A stretch of 64,000 nucleotides of DNA, from assembly GCF_019969685.1 (NCBI RefSeq), contig NZ_JAHXYZ010000002.1, positions 1,364,001-1,428,000 of the forward strand. The letters run 5' to 3'. This document shows positions 1 to 7,905 of this stretch, piece after piece (positions within the stretch are counted from its first letter, which is position 1; every line of letters starts with the position of its first letter). Origin of the DNA: Microbacterium sp. EST19A. Its GTDB lineage: Bacteria > Actinomycetota > Actinomycetes > Actinomycetales > Microbacteriaceae. The notes beneath the pieces were generated by a model that had not been told where the DNA came from, made no database searches, and saw nothing but the letters and a program-made list of their open reading frames with translations. A program made the translations under genes and the position numbers.

Positions 1-220
1 GCTCGACGTGGCTGATCTCCTCGGTGCCGATGCCCTGGATGAGGTCCTTGTACGGCTTGCCGTCCGGGCCGCGGAAGTTGATGCTCTGGAACAGGTACTG
101 CATCATCGTGCGCATCTCGCCGAACTGTCCGCCGAGACCTTCCTGCAGGGCGTTCGCTGCGGCGGGATCCGGCTCGTCCTGTGCGATCTCATTGATGAAC
201 TCTTGAACGTGGAAGTACAT
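1..220 (-). CDS. Manganese catalase, N-terminal part (runs off left edge)
   Basis: The first 73 residues of a non-haem, di-manganese catalase, which dismutates hydrogen peroxide in the cytoplasm. The visible N-terminus begins MYFHVQEFINEIAQDE and contains a Glu in GQFGEMRTMMQY and an E-x-x-H cluster in GTEEISHVE, both typical of the ferritin-like four-helix metal site of this family. The ATG is preceded by a good AGGAG ribosome site about 6 bases upstream. The remaining two thirds lie outside the window, so completeness cannot be judged. The family assignment is by recognition of the N-terminal helices. Confidence 0.85.
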   Translation of the reverse strand, partial: MYFHVQEFINEIAQDEPDPAAANALQEGLGGQFGEMRTMMQYLFQSINFRGPDGKPYKDLIQGIGTEEISHVE

Positions 221-382
221 GGGGGCTCCTTCGCCTGAATCCGATTTGTGCCCATAGTGCGCCGGGCGCGGGGATCCTGTGGCCCCCTCGACGCGTCAGC
301 GAAAGCCTCGTAGTATGTCTCCGCTTACGGTGTAAGCCGCCGCATCCGGTGACCGTACTGCGAGCGATAGTCGCAAAGACAG

Positions 383-1318
383 ATGGGGCCGATGAATGCC
401 GTGCACGGTCGTCTCATGATCGGTGTCGTTGGCCTGGGGCGAATGGGCACCCCGATCACGGAGGCGCTCCGTCGAGACTTGCCTGTCGGGGTCTTCGATG
501 CGGATCTCGACCGTAGAGGAGCGGTGCCCGGCGCACGGTGGTTCCCCACGCTTCCGGCGCTTGCGGAAGCGGTCGATGTCTTGATCACCGTGCTGCCCGG
601 CCCGCGCGAGCTGAGTGCATGCATGGCCGACGCGCTGCCGGCGCTCAGCCCGGGTTCGCTGTGGATCGATCTGACTTCCGGCGATCCCGTTGTGACGCGC
701 GACCTCGCCGAGCGGAGCCGACGCCTCGATATCGACGTCGTGTCGGCGCCGATGGGCGGATCGGTCGGAGAAGTGAAAGCCGGCGGCCTCGTCTTCTTCG
801 TCAGCGGGCAGGACAGCGCCGTCGCGAAAGCGATCCCCATCCTCCGGCGGCTGTCCCGCCGTGACGGCATCCGACGGACCGGTGCACGAGCGGAAGACGG
901 CCAGATCGTGAAGCTGCTCGCCAATGGTCTCTGGTTCGCCAACGCGGTCGCTGCCGCAGAGGCGATGCTCATCGGGCAGAGCTTGGGAATCCCCTCGTCC
1001 GAACTGCACGCCCTGCTGCGCGACAGCGCCGGAGGCAGCCGATTCCTCGACGACCACCTCGACAAGCTTCTCGAGGGCGACTACTTCGCGACCTTCGGCA
1101 TCGACCGCGTCGTCGAGGAACTCGACACTATCGCCGCCATGAGTGCATCCGCCGGGGTCGCGACGCCGATGCTCGATGCCTCCGCGGCACTTCATCACCA
1201 AGCGCTCGACCGGTTCGGACCCGTTCTCGGCGAACTCCTCACCGTCAGGCTGCTGGAGGCGTCGGCCGGGCAACAGCTGCGCCGTGATCCCGCTCAACGC
1301 GGGGATCCACACCAATGA
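383..1318 (+). CDS. NAD(P)-dependent oxidoreductase, 3-hydroxyisobutyrate/6-phosphogluconate dehydrogenase family
   Basis: A 311-residue beta-hydroxyacid dehydrogenase-type enzyme. The Rossmann motif GVVGLGRMG sits near residues 13-21, the substrate-binding SAPMGGSVGEVKAGG segment in the middle matches the family's DAPVSGG loop, and the catalytic Lys lies in VKLLANGLWFAN. This family oxidises small hydroxy acids, or reduces semialdehydes or imines; the substrate cannot be deduced. Possible in-frame ATGs at 392 and 416 make the exact start uncertain, since no clean ribosome site favours one. The last 15 residues are low-complexity. It is followed by a phosphatase and nnrD on the same strand, but with a 95-base gap. 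Confidence 0.85.
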   Translation: MGPMNAVHGRLMIGVVGLGRMGTPITEALRRDLPVGVFDADLDRRGAVPGARWFPTLPALAEAVDVLITVLPGPRELSACMADALPALSPGSLWIDLTSGDPVVTRDLAERSRRLDIDVVSAPMGGSVGEVKAGGLVFFVSGQDSAVAKAIPILRRLSRRDGIRRTGARAEDGQIVKLLANGLWFANAVAAAEAMLIGQSLGIPSSELHALLRDSAGGSRFLDDHLDKLLEGDYFATFGIDRVVEELDTIAAMSASAGVATPMLDASAALHHQALDRFGPVLGELLTVRLLEASAGQQLRRDPAQRGDPHQ

Positions 1319-1413
1319 ACGCGGATACCTGCTGGTGAGCACAGGGTCAACCCCGTGTCTCGGCCCAGCCACGGCGTACGACTCTCGAAGAGTTCGAACG
1401 GAGGGAGTCTCGC

Positions 1414-2133
1414 ATGGTGACGTTGCAGGAGCTCTGGCTGGTCCGTCATGGCGAGAGCGTCGGCAACATCGCCGCGACCGGAGCGGAAACCGCAGGCGCC
1501 GAGGCGATCGAACTCACCCTTCGTGATGCTGACGTTCCTCTGTCGGAAACGGGTGTCGAGCAGGCGAGGGCGCTCGCGGTTCCCCTGGCTGGGGTGGATG
1601 GAGTGCCGGAGATCGCCTGGTTGTCGCCGTACCTCCGGGCTCAGCAGACCTTCTCCCTGAGCATGGAATCCGGCGCCGTCATCGGGCGGGTTCTCACTGA
1701 CGAGCGACTGCGGGACAGGGAGCTCGGCATCCTCGACCTTCTGACCTGGCGGGGCGTCGCGGCCCGGCACCCGGAAGAGGCGAAGCGGCGCGCGCGGCTG
1801 GGCAAGTACTATCACCGCCCACCGGGCGGCGAGTCCTGGGCGGATGTGGCGCTCCGTCTGAGGTCGTTTCTCCGCGACGCCCTGGATGCGGACGCACGCC
1901 GCGGATTGATCGTGGCGCACGACGCCGTCGTCATGCTGCTGATCTCTCTGCTGACCGGAATGGACGAGCCCCGTCTCATGCGGTTCGCCGCCGCGAACAC
2001 CGTCCTCAACGCATCCGTGACGCGGCTTCGTCACGACGGGGCGCAGTGGGAACTCGTCGACTTCTCCGACGTGCGGCACCTCGAACAGCTCGGCGCGGAG
2101 GTCACGGTGCACCCGGGAAGTCCCGATGCCTGA
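1414..2133 (+). CDS. Histidine phosphatase family protein
   Basis: A 239-residue phosphoglycerate-mutase-like phosphatase. The N-terminal catalytic RHGES motif is at residues 11-15 and the second catalytic His is in LIVAHDAVV near residue 170. It would hydrolyse a phosphomonoester through a phospho-histidine intermediate; the substrate is unknown. A GGAGG-type ribosome site precedes the ATG. Its end overlaps the start of nnrD by 8 bases, so the two are translationally coupled and probably act in one unit. Confidence 0.87.
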   Translation: MVTLQELWLVRHGESVGNIAATGAETAGAEAIELTLRDADVPLSETGVEQARALAVPLAGVDGVPEIAWLSPYLRAQQTFSLSMESGAVIGRVLTDERLRDRELGILDLLTWRGVAARHPEEAKRRARLGKYYHRPPGGESWADVALRLRSFLRDALDADARRGLIVAHDAVVMLLISLLTGMDEPRLMRFAAANTVLNASVTRLRHDGAQWELVDFSDVRHLEQLGAEVTVHPGSPDA

Positions 2134-2986
2134 CCGGCAGGAGGTGACCACGGTCACAGCCGACCTGCTCAGGGGGTGGGGGCTACCCGACCCGGGAGAC
2201 TCTAAGAACTCGCGCGGCACGGCGATGATCATCGGCGGTTCACGCCTGTCGGTCGGCGCGGTGGTCCTGGCCGGCGAGGCGGTGTTGCGTGTCGGGGCGG
2301 GAAAGGTCGGGGTGACCACGGACGCCGCGGTCGCCGATGTCGCGCGGGTCGCCTTTCCGGAGGCCGGCGTGTACGAATCGCCGAGCGTGAGCGAACCGGT
2401 GGACGACTCCTGGAGCGCCGCCTGCGACGACTCGGACGCCGTGCTCGTCGGGCCGGGGTTCGATGACCCTCAGCAGGCCCGGGAGTGGCTGAAGCGTCTG
2501 GCGAAACGTGAGATCACCTGCCTGGTGATCGACGCCTTCGCGGTGGGCGTGCTCCGTGACGTGCCACGACCCGAACTCCCTCGGTCACTCATCGTAAACG
2601 CCAACCTCGATGAGGTAGCCCTCCTGCTCGGACGACAGATCGACGACCTCGTCACCGACCTTCCACAGATCGCTCAGGAACTCGACGCCGTGGTGCACTG
2701 CTACTCGACCACCGCCTCGCCGTCCGGTGCCGTCTGGACGATGAACGCCGGCGGCGCCGGGCTGGGAACGGCAGGCTCTGGCGACGTGGTGGCCGGCGCC
2801 ATCACCGGCTTCGCCGCTCGCGGGCTGAGCCCCGAGCACGCTGCCGTGTGGGGATCATGGTGCCATGCCCGTGCGGGCGACCGTCTCACCGAGCGCATGG
2901 GCCTGGGGTTCCTGGCCCGCGAGCTCACGCACGAGCTCCCCGCTGCCCTCTACGAAGTCGACGGCGACCGACGATCCGGGACCTGA
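2126..2986 (+). CDS. nnrD: ADP-dependent NAD(P)H-hydrate dehydratase
   Basis: A 286-residue ribokinase-like enzyme that repairs hydrated NADH/NADPH (NAD(P)HX) using ADP. Seen in the sequence: the N-terminal SRLSVGAVVLAGEAVLRVGAGKV block, VGPGFDD, the NANLDEVALLLG segment and the C-terminal GTAGSGDVVAGAITGFAARG nucleotide-binding/catalytic motif (the family's GSGDVLAG). Only the dehydratase domain is present, without the N-terminal epimerase (YjeF_N) found in fused versions. It overlaps the preceding phosphatase gene by 8 bases. Confidence 0.88.
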   Translation: MPDRQEVTTVTADLLRGWGLPDPGDSKNSRGTAMIIGGSRLSVGAVVLAGEAVLRVGAGKVGVTTDAAVADVARVAFPEAGVYESPSVSEPVDDSWSAACDDSDAVLVGPGFDDPQQAREWLKRLAKREITCLVIDAFAVGVLRDVPRPELPRSLIVNANLDEVALLLGRQIDDLVTDLPQIAQELDAVVHCYSTTASPSGAVWTMNAGGAGLGTAGSGDVVAGAITGFAARGLSPEHAAVWGSWCHARAGDRLTERMGLGFLARELTHELPAALYEVDGDRRSGT

Positions 2987-3002
2987 CCTCGTCGCGCGCG
3001 GA

Positions 3003-3290
3003 CTATCCGAGATCCTTGCGGTCGAGAGAAGCTCGAAGCTCGGCGTTCTCATCCTGGAGGCCTATGACCCGGCCGACACCGGCCAGGTTGACGCCGTCCG
3101 TGTGGAGGTCAGCGATCCGCCGCATTCGGTCGATGTCTTGCTCGCTGTAGCGACGAGTCCCCCCGTCCGTGCGCGCGGGAACGACGAGGCCCTTGCGCTC
3201 ATACAGCCGCAACGTCGCCGGAGGCAGGCCGAGCAGTTCCGCAGCGATGCTCATCGTGTAGACCGGACGCGCGCGAGGAGACAAGTTCAT
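3003..3290 (-). CDS. MerR-family regulator, HspR-like
   Basis: A 95-residue DNA-binding protein with a MerR winged helix at residues 10-75 (YTMSIAAELLGLPPATLRLYERKGLV, then GTRRYSEQDIDRMRRIADLHTDGVNL) and a short C-terminal coiled segment. Length and sequence resemble HspR repressors, which control heat-shock operons. Its divergent position upstream of an hsp20 gene supports that role, although no convincing HspR inverted repeat (CTTGAGT-N7-ACTCAAG) is visible in the intergenic region. It lacks the Cys pattern of metal-sensing MerR proteins. Confidence 0.82.
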   Translation of the reverse strand: MNLSPRARPVYTMSIAAELLGLPPATLRLYERKGLVVPARTDGGTRRYSEQDIDRMRRIADLHTDGVNLAGVGRVIGLQDENAELRASLDRKDLG

Positions 3291-3313
3291 GTCGAAGATT
3301 CTGCTCCGAGCAC

Positions 3314-3343
3314 TTGCATTTCGTCAATGTCTGGGTGTACAAA
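3314..3343 (+). promoter_or_regulatory. Candidate sigma-70-type promoter of the hsp20 block
   Basis: TTGCAT is separated by 18 bases from TACAAA, followed by an AT-rich stretch unusual for this GC-rich DNA. It lies between the divergent HspR-like regulator and the small ORF leading to hsp20. No mapped start site is available. Confidence 0.4.
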
Positions 3344-3437
3344 ATATGCATCAAGTGATCCACATCTCTCAAGGTCGCGGAGCGGACTCTCCGGCACCCG
3401 CGGCAGTTACCGACGACAGATATGGAGGTGATCTCCC

Positions 3438-3719
3438 GTGGCAGCACTCAGCCCGGTCGATGACACGAGGACGACGTTCGCAGACATCGTCTGCGCGGAT
3501 GCGGAATGGGTCCGCACGGAGTTCGAGCAGATCGTGTCCAGCCTTGTGACCGTGTCCACGGCGACAGACGTCCTCCCGCACCTGCCCGACCGGCCCGGTC
3601 GCGGGTTCGACTGCCTGGTCTCCCCGGTCGACGGTGTCGGGCACCGCGGGACCGAGGCGCCCGTCGAGAGAGTCCGGGCACCCCCGCACGAGTCGGCCGC
3701 ACCCGGCCGCCACTGCTGA
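3438..3719 (+). CDS. Hypothetical protein upstream of hsp20
   Basis: A 93-residue protein of unrecognised family starting at a GTG about 8 bases after a strong GGAGGTG ribosome site. The first 50 residues (TFADIVCADAEWVRTEFEQIV) look like an amphipathic helical domain; the C-terminal 40 are rich in Pro, Arg and Gly and look disordered. It lies 55 bases before hsp20 on the same strand, so it probably belongs to the same stress-responsive transcript. Function unknown. Confidence 0.6.
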   Translation: MAALSPVDDTRTTFADIVCADAEWVRTEFEQIVSSLVTVSTATDVLPHLPDRPGRGFDCLVSPVDGVGHRGTEAPVERVRAPPHESAAPGRHC

Positions 3720-3774
3720 TCATCACTCGTTAGACGGCGTCACGCCGTCGCTCATGGAAGGAGAATCTTTCACC

Positions 3775-4203
3775 ATGTCGATGTCATTTGATCCTTTCAG
3801 CCAGCTGGACCGTCTCGCGCAAAGCGGGTTCGACACCAGCAGGCAACCTCGCCTGATGCCCGTGGATCTGTTCCGCGAAGGCGACCGATACGTCCTTAAC
3901 GCCGACCTCCCGGGGGTTGACCCTGGGTCGGTCGATGTGGACGTTGACGGCCACCTGCTCACGATCCGCGCCGAGCGGACGGAGGCGAGCCGCGACAACT
4001 CCCGCTGGCTCGCTCAAGAGCGCCCGTTCGGGTCGTACGTCCGCCGATTCACCATCGGTGACGACGTGGACGCGCAGGGCATCAGTGCCACCTACAACAA
4101 CGGTGTGCTCAGCGTGATCATCCCAATCGCTGAACGCGCCAAGCCCCGCAAGATCCAGATCGAATCGATGGGCTCTCACGACACCAGAGCCGTGACCGCC
4201 TGA
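3775..4203 (+). CDS. Hsp20/alpha-crystallin family small heat-shock protein
   Basis: A 142-residue ATP-independent holdase chaperone. The alpha-crystallin domain spans residues 22-130: MPVDLFREGDRYVLNADLPGVDPGSVDVDVDGHLLTIRAER at its start, and GVLSVIIPIAERAKPRKIQI at its end, including the I-x-I type oligomerisation tail. The start was chosen at the ATG following GGAAGGAG; the upstream extension has no ribosome site. The HspR-like repressor gene upstream suggests heat-shock control. Confidence 0.92.
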   Translation: MSMSFDPFSQLDRLAQSGFDTSRQPRLMPVDLFREGDRYVLNADLPGVDPGSVDVDVDGHLLTIRAERTEASRDNSRWLAQERPFGSYVRRFTIGDDVDAQGISATYNNGVLSVIIPIAERAKPRKIQIESMGSHDTRAVTA

Positions 4204-4232
4204 CCTCATCTGACGCCCCATATAGGGGCCTC

Positions 4233-4273
4233 AGCGTGGGTGGTCGCAACACACCTTCGCGGCCACCCACGCT
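4233..4273. terminator. Stem-loop after hsp20
   Basis: A perfect 11-bp inverted repeat (AGCGTGGGTGG and CCACCCACGCT) with a 19-base loop sits between the hsp20 stop and the next small gene. There is no T-run, so it may act as an mRNA-stabilising hairpin or a rho-assisted terminator. Confidence 0.4.
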
Positions 4274-4308
4274 CGCCCCGATACGCATATCCCCAGAAAG
4301 GATGTCCC

Positions 4309-4533
4309 ATGGCCCTCCCCGCTTCTCTCGACCGGTTCCTCGCCGAGATGGAATACCCCGCAACGCGCGACGATCTCCTGCGCGAAGCCACTCGTGACGG
4401 TCTCCCCGCAGACGATCGTGCGCTCCTGCAAGATCTCCCGGAACAGAACTACAGCGCCGCCTGGCACCTCCGCCTCAAACTCGCTTCACTGAGCCTGTCC
4501 GACTCCCTGGCGCCCTCATTCGCGAACGCCTGA
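4309..4533 (+). CDS. DUF2795-like small protein
   Basis: A 74-residue acidic protein with the pattern FLAEMEYPATRDDLLREATRDGLPADDRALLQDLPEQNYSAAWHLRLKL, which resembles DUF2795 proteins (a short helical fold that starts with a sentence like 'L..v.YPatkeeLi..A...g.ddell..L..lpd..Y.s...v...'). Function is unknown; these proteins commonly accompany stress genes in Actinobacteria. AGAAAGGATG upstream supplies the ribosome site. Confidence 0.65.
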   Translation: MALPASLDRFLAEMEYPATRDDLLREATRDGLPADDRALLQDLPEQNYSAAWHLRLKLASLSLSDSLAPSFANA

Positions 4534-4621
4534 GCGCACCACGCGCGCCGACCTCATTGGAACTATTAGTCCCGATGGATCCACGTGCTACTCATCGTCG
4601 TCGGCGGTCTCGAGAGTGTGC

Positions 4622-4756
4622 TCATCCTGGAACGCCCGAGTGCTTGATCTCTTCGTCCGGCAGCGCCCTCAGCGTCTCCTCCAGGCGCGCGGCGTGCACG
4701 TGCTTCTTGAGATCGTCGAGCGTGGCAGCGTAGCCGTCGGGCAGCACATAACTCAT
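4622..4756 (-). pseudogene. Fragment resembling the N-terminus of DUF1016/YhcG nucleases
   Basis: A 44-codon frame beginning MSYVLPDGYAATLDDLKK, followed by HVHAARLEETLRALPDEE. The opening resembles the N-terminal helical domain of YhcG/DUF1016 PD-(D/E)XK proteins (LP..YA..L..LK..V..AR), but it stops after 44 residues where the family continues for about 300. Most likely a truncated relic; a genuine short protein is possible. Confidence 0.3.
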
Positions 4757-4788
4757 CAACTTGCCCCACGTAGCGGTGAGCGCCAAGA

Positions 4789-4807
4789 GTCCAACGGACC
4801 GTTGGAC
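4789..4807. repeat. 19-bp perfect interrupted palindrome
   Basis: GTCCAACGG, one A, then CCGTTGGAC. It lies in the 281-base non-coding stretch between the nuclease-like fragment and the DUF2690-type membrane protein and could be an operator for a dimeric repressor. No regulator gene adjoins it. Confidence 0.5.
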
Positions 4808-5037
4808 AAACTATCCGTATCGCTCCCCCGCCGCCGTCGATGGCACCCCCGATGGTAGTACTTATGTCAGTTTGCGCTCTCGTAACGCTTTCACTTGTAC
4901 GGGTTGCGGCAAGGTGCCGACCCCGGACTGTGAGGGTCCGACGTATCGGTGAATCCCGACCTCCCGACGCGGACAACCTCCCGCCGGCTGGCGGACTTTT
5001 CCCGATGAACACGCCCTGGACAGCCGCACCGAGGCAC

Positions 5038-5709
5038 TCACTCCTCGCAGCCGCTGGACTCTTCTAGTTGTGCGATAACGTCGCCACCGCTGTTCAGTAG
5101 AGTCACGTTCACGTACGTGCACCCGTTGAAGCGGAGCTGCTTGCTGTACGCGATCCCCTCGCTTGGAGCATCTCTTTCTGGCTCCGGCGATGCGGGAAGC
5201 AGCCAGTCGCCCGCAGGTCGCGTGACCTGTGCAATTGTGCGAGTTCCAGGGGTTATGCCTTCGAGTTTGACCCAGGTGGTGTCACAGGCTGTGGAGTATT
5301 TCAGCAACGCTGTTGCCAACGGGTCCCCCGTCTCAGCGTCGATTATCGGCCATTGAGCAGAGTTGAGCGTTTCGCCAACGTCGGCACAACCGGCGCGCTG
5401 TGGATCGGTCGCGTCGTACGCGATCGCAGGCTTCCACCGCGGCTCGACCAGGAGTGGGACTGAGAAGGACAACGCCAAGAGGACGGTGAGCCCAATCATC
5501 GCCGCACGGAACGTTCGCGGTGCGAGCTTCTTCCCAGCCGAATAAAGAACCTGGTTCAGCCACAGCAGAAGCATCAACAGGGGTACTAGGGCTACCGCCC
5601 ACCACCCGCCCGGGATTGTGATCATGAAGGCAACGAATCCGGCATACGCCGCAGTGACCGCACAGACCACTGCGAGTAACGCCCTCCCCCTTCGCTTCGG
5701 GTTGGCCAT
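5038..5709 (-). CDS. Membrane protein with DUF2690-like extracytoplasmic domain
   Basis: A 223-residue protein with three predicted membrane helices (about residues 11-30, 35-54 and 68-87), then an extracytoplasmic domain of about 130 residues. The segment CADVGETLNSAQWPIIDAETGDPLATALLKYSTACDTTWVKLEGI resembles DUF2690 modules (C..........LRYSP.C...WA), and four cysteines in the domain could form two disulfides. Function unknown. It stands alone, without close neighbours on its strand. Confidence 0.65.
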   Translation of the reverse strand: MANPKRRGRALLAVVCAVTAAYAGFVAFMITIPGGWWAVALVPLLMLLLWLNQVLYSAGKKLAPRTFRAAMIGLTVLLALSFSVPLLVEPRWKPAIAYDATDPQRAGCADVGETLNSAQWPIIDAETGDPLATALLKYSTACDTTWVKLEGITPGTRTIAQVTRPAGDWLLPASPEPERDAPSEGIAYSKQLRFNGCTYVNVTLLNSGGDVIAQLEESSGCEE

Positions 5710-5919
5710 CGAGGTTCCCTTCGAGCAGCGGACGGGGTTGTGCCGATTTCTTCACCGTAGCTGCGAGCGGTCGGCCAGCCCAGAATATGGTCCGACTGTG
5801 CCGACACGCCATGGATCTCGGTCGGACCTCACCGGAAGCTTGGAACCTGACCCCACTTTCCTCAGCCCCGGACTGCCCGATTCAAGTTTCATGAGCCGAT
5901 CTCAGTCGGAAACTCGAAT

Positions 5920-6388
5920 ATGCGAACGCTCATGTCGCTAACGAACTCAACGCTGAACGCCGGGTCTCCCACCAAGGCTGCAGCCCAGTCCCACCTTGGA
6001 ATGGTGCTGGAGCACCTCATCGCGGGCACCCTCGACGAGCGCGGCATCCTCCCGGACGAAACGGCAGCGATGCACGGGACGGGCTCTTCACCTCGGCCCA
6101 GTAGCCATCGAGTCGCACCTTCTCAATCCCGCGTTCGACGTCGCGAGGCTCGGGCGTGAACTCCACGCCGGCACACGCCGGCTCCACGCCATCTTCCGCG
6201 CGTTCGGCACAACACCACGCCGAGGGATAGAACGCCGCCGTCTCGGCGAAGTCGAACGACTCACTGCACAGACCCTGACACCCAGCCAGGTGATCGAACA
6301 CGCCGGTTTCAGCTCCGTCCGGCAGTATCAGTGCGCATCCATCCGCGGGACGCGCACCGACGTGCCCGGCCTGCGACCGCGGAACTAA
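5920..6388 (+). pseudogene. Degenerate AraC-family regulator
   Basis: The C-terminal half reads clearly as an AraC helix-turn-helix domain (IESHLLNPAFDVARLGRELHAGTRRLHAIFRAFGTTPRRGIERRRLGEVERLT, then SQVIEHAGFSS). The preceding part (AAAQSHLGMVLEHLIAGTLDERGILPDETAAM) is in another frame; the frame shift falls near 6070. The effector-binding N-terminus is absent, and the family's last residues are replaced. It is therefore a broken relic rather than a working regulator. Confidence 0.55.
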
Positions 6389-6419
6389 CCGTTCGGCCGA
6401 ACGCCTGGACCTCGCTGAA

Positions 6420-6437
6420 AAACGACCGTTTCCGGCG
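6420..6437 (-). repeat. Dispersed GGAAACG-type site, copy 1
   Basis: On the minus strand this reads CGCCGGAAACGGTCGTTT, one mismatch from the sites at 28221 and 33755. It follows a 14-bp palindrome (CGTTCGGCCGAACG, 6390-6403). See the finding on dispersed palindromes. Confidence 0.5.
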
Positions 6438-6469
6438 ATGACGGCCTGCTGTCCCCTAACGTGACGTCT

Positions 6470-6991
6470 ATGACTGAAGACCTCAAGCCAAGCGATCGAC
6501 TCTTCTACTCAATCAAGGACTTGAAGGGATGGTACGAGGTCCTGGAGTTGGCCACGGACTCGTTTCGTGGGAACAGTCAAAGCCGAAATCATGCCGGTCG
6601 AATCATCACGTCGATACTGCTCGCTGCTGGGGAGGATCTCGAACCCATCGCGATCAGCGGTGGACTCGATGATGACGGCACCGGTCACCTCGTACTTGTG
6701 TACCCGAACTTGATCCTCCGGATTGTTGGGAATCAGTTGAAGGTGGCTGAGGGTAGTTTCGAGATGGGTCTGTGGCCGCTTGCCGATGCCACTGAACTCA
6801 CGATCGAGGCTCGCCACAACTACTTCGATGGCACAGACACCTATCCCCGATCGCGTGGCATGAAGGTACGTTTCACCGTTGGGGGTGAGCAGGTGACGCT
6901 CGGCGGCACCAGTGCGTATCGCCAGACGTGGCCTGCTCTGCAAGACAACGCCTTTCACGCTGCGTTCGTCGCGCTTCGTGACGCTCGCTGA
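6470..6991 (+). CDS. Hypothetical protein
   Basis: A 173-residue soluble protein not assigned to a family. It has a helical N-terminus (RLFYSIKDLKGWYEVLELATDSF) and a beta-rich C-terminal half (LRIVGNQLKVAEG..MKVRFTVGGEQVTLGG). Its codon use is less GC-biased than the flanking genes, consistent with acquisition. A GTG nine bases upstream is an alternative start; neither has a clear ribosome site. It stands alone between two repeat-rich spacers. Confidence 0.65.
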   Translation: MTEDLKPSDRLFYSIKDLKGWYEVLELATDSFRGNSQSRNHAGRIITSILLAAGEDLEPIAISGGLDDDGTGHLVLVYPNLILRIVGNQLKVAEGSFEMGLWPLADATELTIEARHNYFDGTDTYPRSRGMKVRFTVGGEQVTLGGTSAYRQTWPALQDNAFHAAFVALRDAR

Positions 6992-7140
6992 ATGAAGGGG
7001 GCGGCGCCACGCCCTGGCGAGGTGACAGCGACCTAGCAGTTTCAGCGCCCTAGGCAAGGGCTAGTCCCCAGCATCCGCTCCCCGATGAGGCCACGATCGC
7101 GCGAGTCTTTGCCGACGAGTTGGCCCGAGAAGAGAGCTAC

Positions 7141-7173
7141 TGAGATAGGTCAACGAATCGTTGACCTATCTCA
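7141..7173. promoter_or_regulatory. 33-bp perfect palindrome overlapping a -35-like box
   Basis: TGAGATAGGTCAACGA, one A, then the exact reverse complement. The right arm contains TTGACC, followed about 19 bases later by TTAAAT, so it may be an operator over a forward promoter. This is the only structured element in the 329-base gap before the DUF3892 gene. No forward gene starts soon after it. Confidence 0.5.
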
Positions 7174-7320
7174 ACTACGCGTGCGTTAAATTGAACCTTT
7201 GGCTCCAGTAGTGACTTTTCAACGCCATGGAAGACGCTCCTGCTGCCGCGGCGGGAAGCATGGGCGTCGCGCATCATCATCCCGGATGCATCGCTCCGCT
7301 TTGGATGAGAGCAGAGCAGT

Positions 7321-7569
7321 TCAACAGTCCGGAAGATTGTCCAGGTTGTTGGCCCCGTAGTTGTCCGGTGCCGTCGTCAAGTAGTCGCGACCGTTACGCG
7401 AACCGATCCGGACATGGACAGTGCGGCCGTTTACTGAAACGTAGTAGGCCGATGCGCTGCGGCGGACGTTGGCTATCGCCGTAGCCTTGTCGTGATTCCA
7501 CCCGCTGCCGCACACCCCCGTGATGTCGCCGTCTCGGTTCTTGCTGCTCGTGGTGACCTGTAGTGACAT
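7321..7569 (-). CDS. DUF3892 domain protein
   Basis: An 82-residue protein whose pattern ITGVCGSGWNHDKATAIANVRRSASAYYVSVNGRTVHVRIGSRNGRDYLTTAPDNYGANNLDNLPDC matches DUF3892 along its full length. Function unknown; such proteins are common beside mobile or defence genes. The ATG was chosen at MSLQVTTSS because the upstream extension is low-quality and reads through a purine-poor region. Confidence 0.75.
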   Translation of the reverse strand: MSLQVTTSSKNRDGDITGVCGSGWNHDKATAIANVRRSASAYYVSVNGRTVHVRIGSRNGRDYLTTAPDNYGANNLDNLPDC

Positions 7570-7905
7570 GGTGAACTCCCTTGCTCTCTCGCGAGACAGC
7601 AACCCGCCGAGTCAACGGGGCAGACCGAACGCGCGTCTGTGTCATCGTCTCCTACTAGTGCGGGGTCAGAGGGTCGGGGATTCGATTGACAGTTCAATCG
7701 TCACATTCGAGGCCACTGGGAATCGTTCGGACTCACCAACGACACGACCCAAGCGAAATGTCCCATTTCTGATCCTCCGACAACCGAACGTCGCACGGTG
7801 GCCACTCTGAGGCTAGGGGGACAGTACTTTCGGTTGCTTGCCGCGCCGGGCGGAGACACACAGATCCGCCCGGGCAGTGTCGGAAGCTCCTGGTACGCTC
7901 CGGCC
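7570..7905. other. Intergenic spacer between DUF3892 and TIR genes
   Basis: A divergent spacer with no supported gene. It contains a 7-bp dyad CGATTGA-CAGT-TCAATCG at 7683-7700, which might bind a regulator. Confidence 0.4.

Noticed and set aside
3291..3437. HspR binding repeat in front of hsp20
   Set aside because: Half-sites such as TCAAG and CTCAAGG are present, but no CTTGAGT-N7-ACTCAAG pair with the right spacing was found.
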